Origin: an uncultured Oscillospiraceae bacterium
GTDB taxonomy: Bacteria > Bacillota > Clostridia > Oscillospirales > Oscillospiraceae
DNA length: 36,407 bases
Direction: 5' to 3'
NCBI GenBank assembly: GCA_947588955.1
Contig: CANPYX010000027.1
Coordinates: 1 to 36,407, forward strand
Shown here: one piece after another, positions 35,130 to 36,407 of the stretch
How positions within the stretch are numbered: position 1 is the first letter of the stretch
How the letters are laid out: the number at the start of each line of letters is the position of its first letter
Translations under genes and position numbers: made by a program
Notes under the pieces: model-generated
The model's input: the letters and a program-made list of their open reading frames with translations, nothing else
The model's database searches: none
Told to the model about the DNA's origin: nothing

Positions 35130-35163
35130 CTATATAGATGCTTTTCCACGCCCGGCGGTTCCC
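35130..35163 (-). promoter_or_regulatory. ECF-like, probably autoregulated promoter of the sigma gene
   Basis: On the minus strand GGGAACCG (35163-35156) and CTATATAG (35137-35130) lie about 18 nt apart. A GGAACC-like -35 is typical of ECF promoters and unlike the TTGACA-like promoters elsewhere here. Autoregulation is therefore likely. GTCCGGAC (35121-35128) just downstream is a perfect palindrome. Confidence 0.55.
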
Positions 35164-35330
35164 AAAACGGCAAAATTTTTAGCCCCGTGAAACAAAAAAA
35201 ACGCGGTCCGAAATGGTAGCTACGCATAAAACAGTATCAACCAACAAACTGAAATAGGGTAGCTGCCGTACAGGGTGCAGAGAAAGGCGAGTGGAAAGCG
35301 ATTGCTTTTGCCCGTCTTTTTTCTTTGCCT

Positions 35331-35442
35331 GTTACGCAATAGAAGCCCATTTTTGAGGGCAGACGTATAAAACCCTTACCCTGTCGTTTTTGCGTTTGTA
35401 ATACCGCATAAATCAAGGGCTTTTTACCCCCTACTGCGTAAC
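35331..35442. repeat. Copy A of a 112-bp element with inverted ends
   Basis: Begins GTTACGCAATAG and ends CTACTGCGTAAC, inverted copies with 11 of 12 matching. The interior carries AGACGTATAAAACCCTTACCCTGTCG, shared with copies B and C. It has no gene. The preceding stretch 35228-35330 holds no recognisable feature. Confidence 0.7.
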
Positions 35443-35493
35443 ATACCTATCCCAAAATCAATAGATTTATAAACCGACTGGATTAGACATATT

Positions 35494-35748
35494 TTGAATG
35501 ACGCATGGTTTCCGTTGTTAGATTATCCGATATTGGATTTTCCGATATCGGGTTATCCGACATTGGAAAATCCAATGCAATTAAATAAAGATATACTAAC
35601 TAAAGAAAAACCAAATACAGATTTATCAAATATCTATTCCTTTCCTATCCTTTCCCCTCCCTCTCCCTTTAGCGGCAGAGCCGCCGGAACGGAAAAGAAC
35701 GGAACAGAAGCGGCAATGCAAAAAATCCTTTGCTATGTTACGCAGTAG
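35494..35748 (+). pseudogene. Fragment resembling the linker of a RepA_N-type replication initiator
   Basis: An 84-codon open frame starting at TTG. Its translation has a five-residue repeat, LDYPI-LDFPI-SGYPT-LENPM, then QLNKDILTKEKPNTDLSNIYSF. Such YP/NP-rich repeats ending QLNKDI are typical, from memory, of the linker between the DNA-binding and C-terminal domains in plasmid or ICE replication initiator protein A; phage replisome organisers are the alternative. The N-terminal winged-helix domain and the C-terminal domain are missing, there is no good ribosome binding site, and the stop falls inside the inverted end of repeat copy B. I treat it as a decayed piece. Confidence 0.5.
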
Positions 35749-35849
35749 AACGTCATTTTTGAGGGTAGACGTATAAAACCCTTATCGACGTCATTTTCGC
35801 GCCTGTAAGACCGCTTAAATCGGCAGGAAACGGGCTTTTAATGCGTAAC
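35737..35849. repeat. Copy B of the 112-bp element
   Basis: 113 bp, starts GTTACGCAGTAG and ends with the complement TGCGTAAC. The body aligns with copy A and C around GACGTATAAAACCCTTA (35768). The stretch just before it, with CGGCAGAGCCGCC and GAACGGAAAAGAA, is also found before copy C. Confidence 0.7.
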
Positions 35850-35908
35850 AGTTTGCCCCCTAAAAGAATGTTGTCGCTGTAAAGTCATTCATATTGCCGC
35901 AATATGCG

Positions 35909-36013
35909 CCACCTATATTGGATTCACCTACGTTGGATTATCCAATGTTGGAAAATCCTACGTAGGAAAAACCTACGTTGGAAAATCCAACGCAATTAAA
36001 TAAAGATATATAA
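35909..36013 (+). pseudogene. Second decayed copy of the RepA-like linker
   Basis: In one frame the text reads LDSPT-LDYPM-LENPT, a stop codon (TAG at about 35962), EKPT-LENPT-QLNKDI and a further stop. The 15-bp period and the QLNKDI ending match the first copy, so both derive from one source. Internal stops show it is not functional. Confidence 0.55.
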
Positions 36014-36167
36014 AGTAAAGATTAACTAAGTACGGATTATATCAATTACCCATTCCTTTCCTATCCTTTCCCCTACCCCTCTCCTTTGGAGCAAGGTATA
36101 GCGGCAGAGCCGCCAGAACGGAAAAGAATGGAACAGGAGCGGCAATACAAAAAATATCGTTTGCTAT

Positions 36168-36279
36168 GTTACGCAGTAGAACGCCATTTTGGGGGATAGA
36201 CGTATAAAACCCTTACCCTGCCGTTTTTACGCCCGTAGAGCCGCTTAAATCAAGGGAAAATCAACCTCTACAGCGTTAC
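36168..36279. repeat. Copy C of the 112-bp element
   Basis: 112 bp, starts GTTACGCAGTAG; its right end TACAGCGTTAC is a diverged inverted copy. The interior GACGTATAAAACCCTTACCCTG (36199 on) is nearly identical to copy A. Spacing of copies is 406 and 431 bp. Confidence 0.7.
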
Positions 36280-36348
36280 ATTCCATACTGGATTGAGAGC
36301 GCAAGCGGTCTATCCGATTGCGCTCTCTTGACTGCCACATAAGCAGGG

Positions 36349-36407
36349 ACGGGAAAAGCCGTCAAGGACGCGAAGCGCGAAGTTTATCCTTGACGGCTTT
36401 TCCTGTC
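36349..36407. repeat. Long hairpin at the window edge
   Basis: GACGGGAAAAGCCGTCAAGGA (36349-36369) pairs with the last 21 bases of the window (36387-36407) with a single mismatch; the loop holds the nested palindrome CGCGAAGCGCG. There is no T tract within view. It could be a terminator, or a border or processing structure of the element that left the RepA-like remnants. Confidence 0.6.

Noticed and set aside
35518-35990. Short regularly spaced repeats that look CRISPR-like
   Set aside because: The period is 15 bp with no spacers; it is explained by pentapeptide-coding repeats (LDYP/LENP) and there are no cas genes.

Overview
The window looks like chromosomal DNA of a GC-rich, anaerobic, probably gut-associated Clostridia-type Firmicute (perhaps Oscillospiraceae-like; no rRNA or marker gene is present to fix this). 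Reasons: a single-chain pyruvate:ferredoxin oxidoreductase, strong AGGAGG-type ribosome binding sites, a T-box leader, a rhodanese-less ThiI, a DUF815 ATPase, and remnants resembling the linker of RepA_N-type replication initiators. No tRNA, rRNA or CRISPR array was seen.

Layout. Positions 1-6000 (minus strand): nifJ (PFOR) and, upstream of it, two tandem CapA-like exported proteins of identical length (332 aa). 5.9-8.3 kb (plus): a formate/nitrite-family channel overlapping a YifB/ComM ATPase by one base. 8.3-8.97 kb: a non-coding block made almost wholly of consecutive hairpins. 8.97-12.7 kb (plus): thiI, an M28 peptidase and cinA. 12.7-13.8 kb: an AT-rich DJ-1-like gene between inverted repeats, then a 265-bp MITE-like element with 22-bp inverted ends. 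13.8-27.1 kb (minus): one long branched-chain amino-acid superoperon, leuA-ilvB-ilvN-ilvC-(nucleoside deoxyribosyltransferase-like)-ilvD-leuC-leuD-leuB-(DUF815 ATPase)-ilvA-ridA, headed by a canonical promoter and a T-box riboswitch, with a hairpin/T-tract inside the operon after ilvC. 27.1-32.4 kb (plus): thrH-like phosphatase, mntP, htpG, then an amidohydrolase, a histidine phosphatase and a MIF-family tautomerase. 32.4-33.0 kb: an AT-rich flavodoxin-fold protein with a cysteine cluster. 33.2-35.2 kb (minus): nitroreductase, then an ECF sigma factor with a putative membrane anti-sigma partner and an ECF-like promoter. 35.2-36.4 kb: no intact gene; three copies of a 112-113-bp element with inverted ends, interleaved with two decayed pieces resembling a RepA linker, ending in a long hairpin at the window edge.

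How the genes work together. The superoperon encodes the steps from threonine and pyruvate to the 2-keto acids of isoleucine, valine and leucine; only the transaminase (ilvE) is absent. RidA, encoded next to IlvA, detoxifies the enamine/imine that IlvA releases. Leucyl-tRNA charging probably controls the operon through the T-box. The most curious points are the two non-canonical passengers of the operon (DUF815 ATPase and deoxyribosyltransferase-like protein), the hairpin block before thiI, the small inverted-repeat elements, and the AT-rich DJ-1-like gene whose expected nucleophile cysteine is serine.
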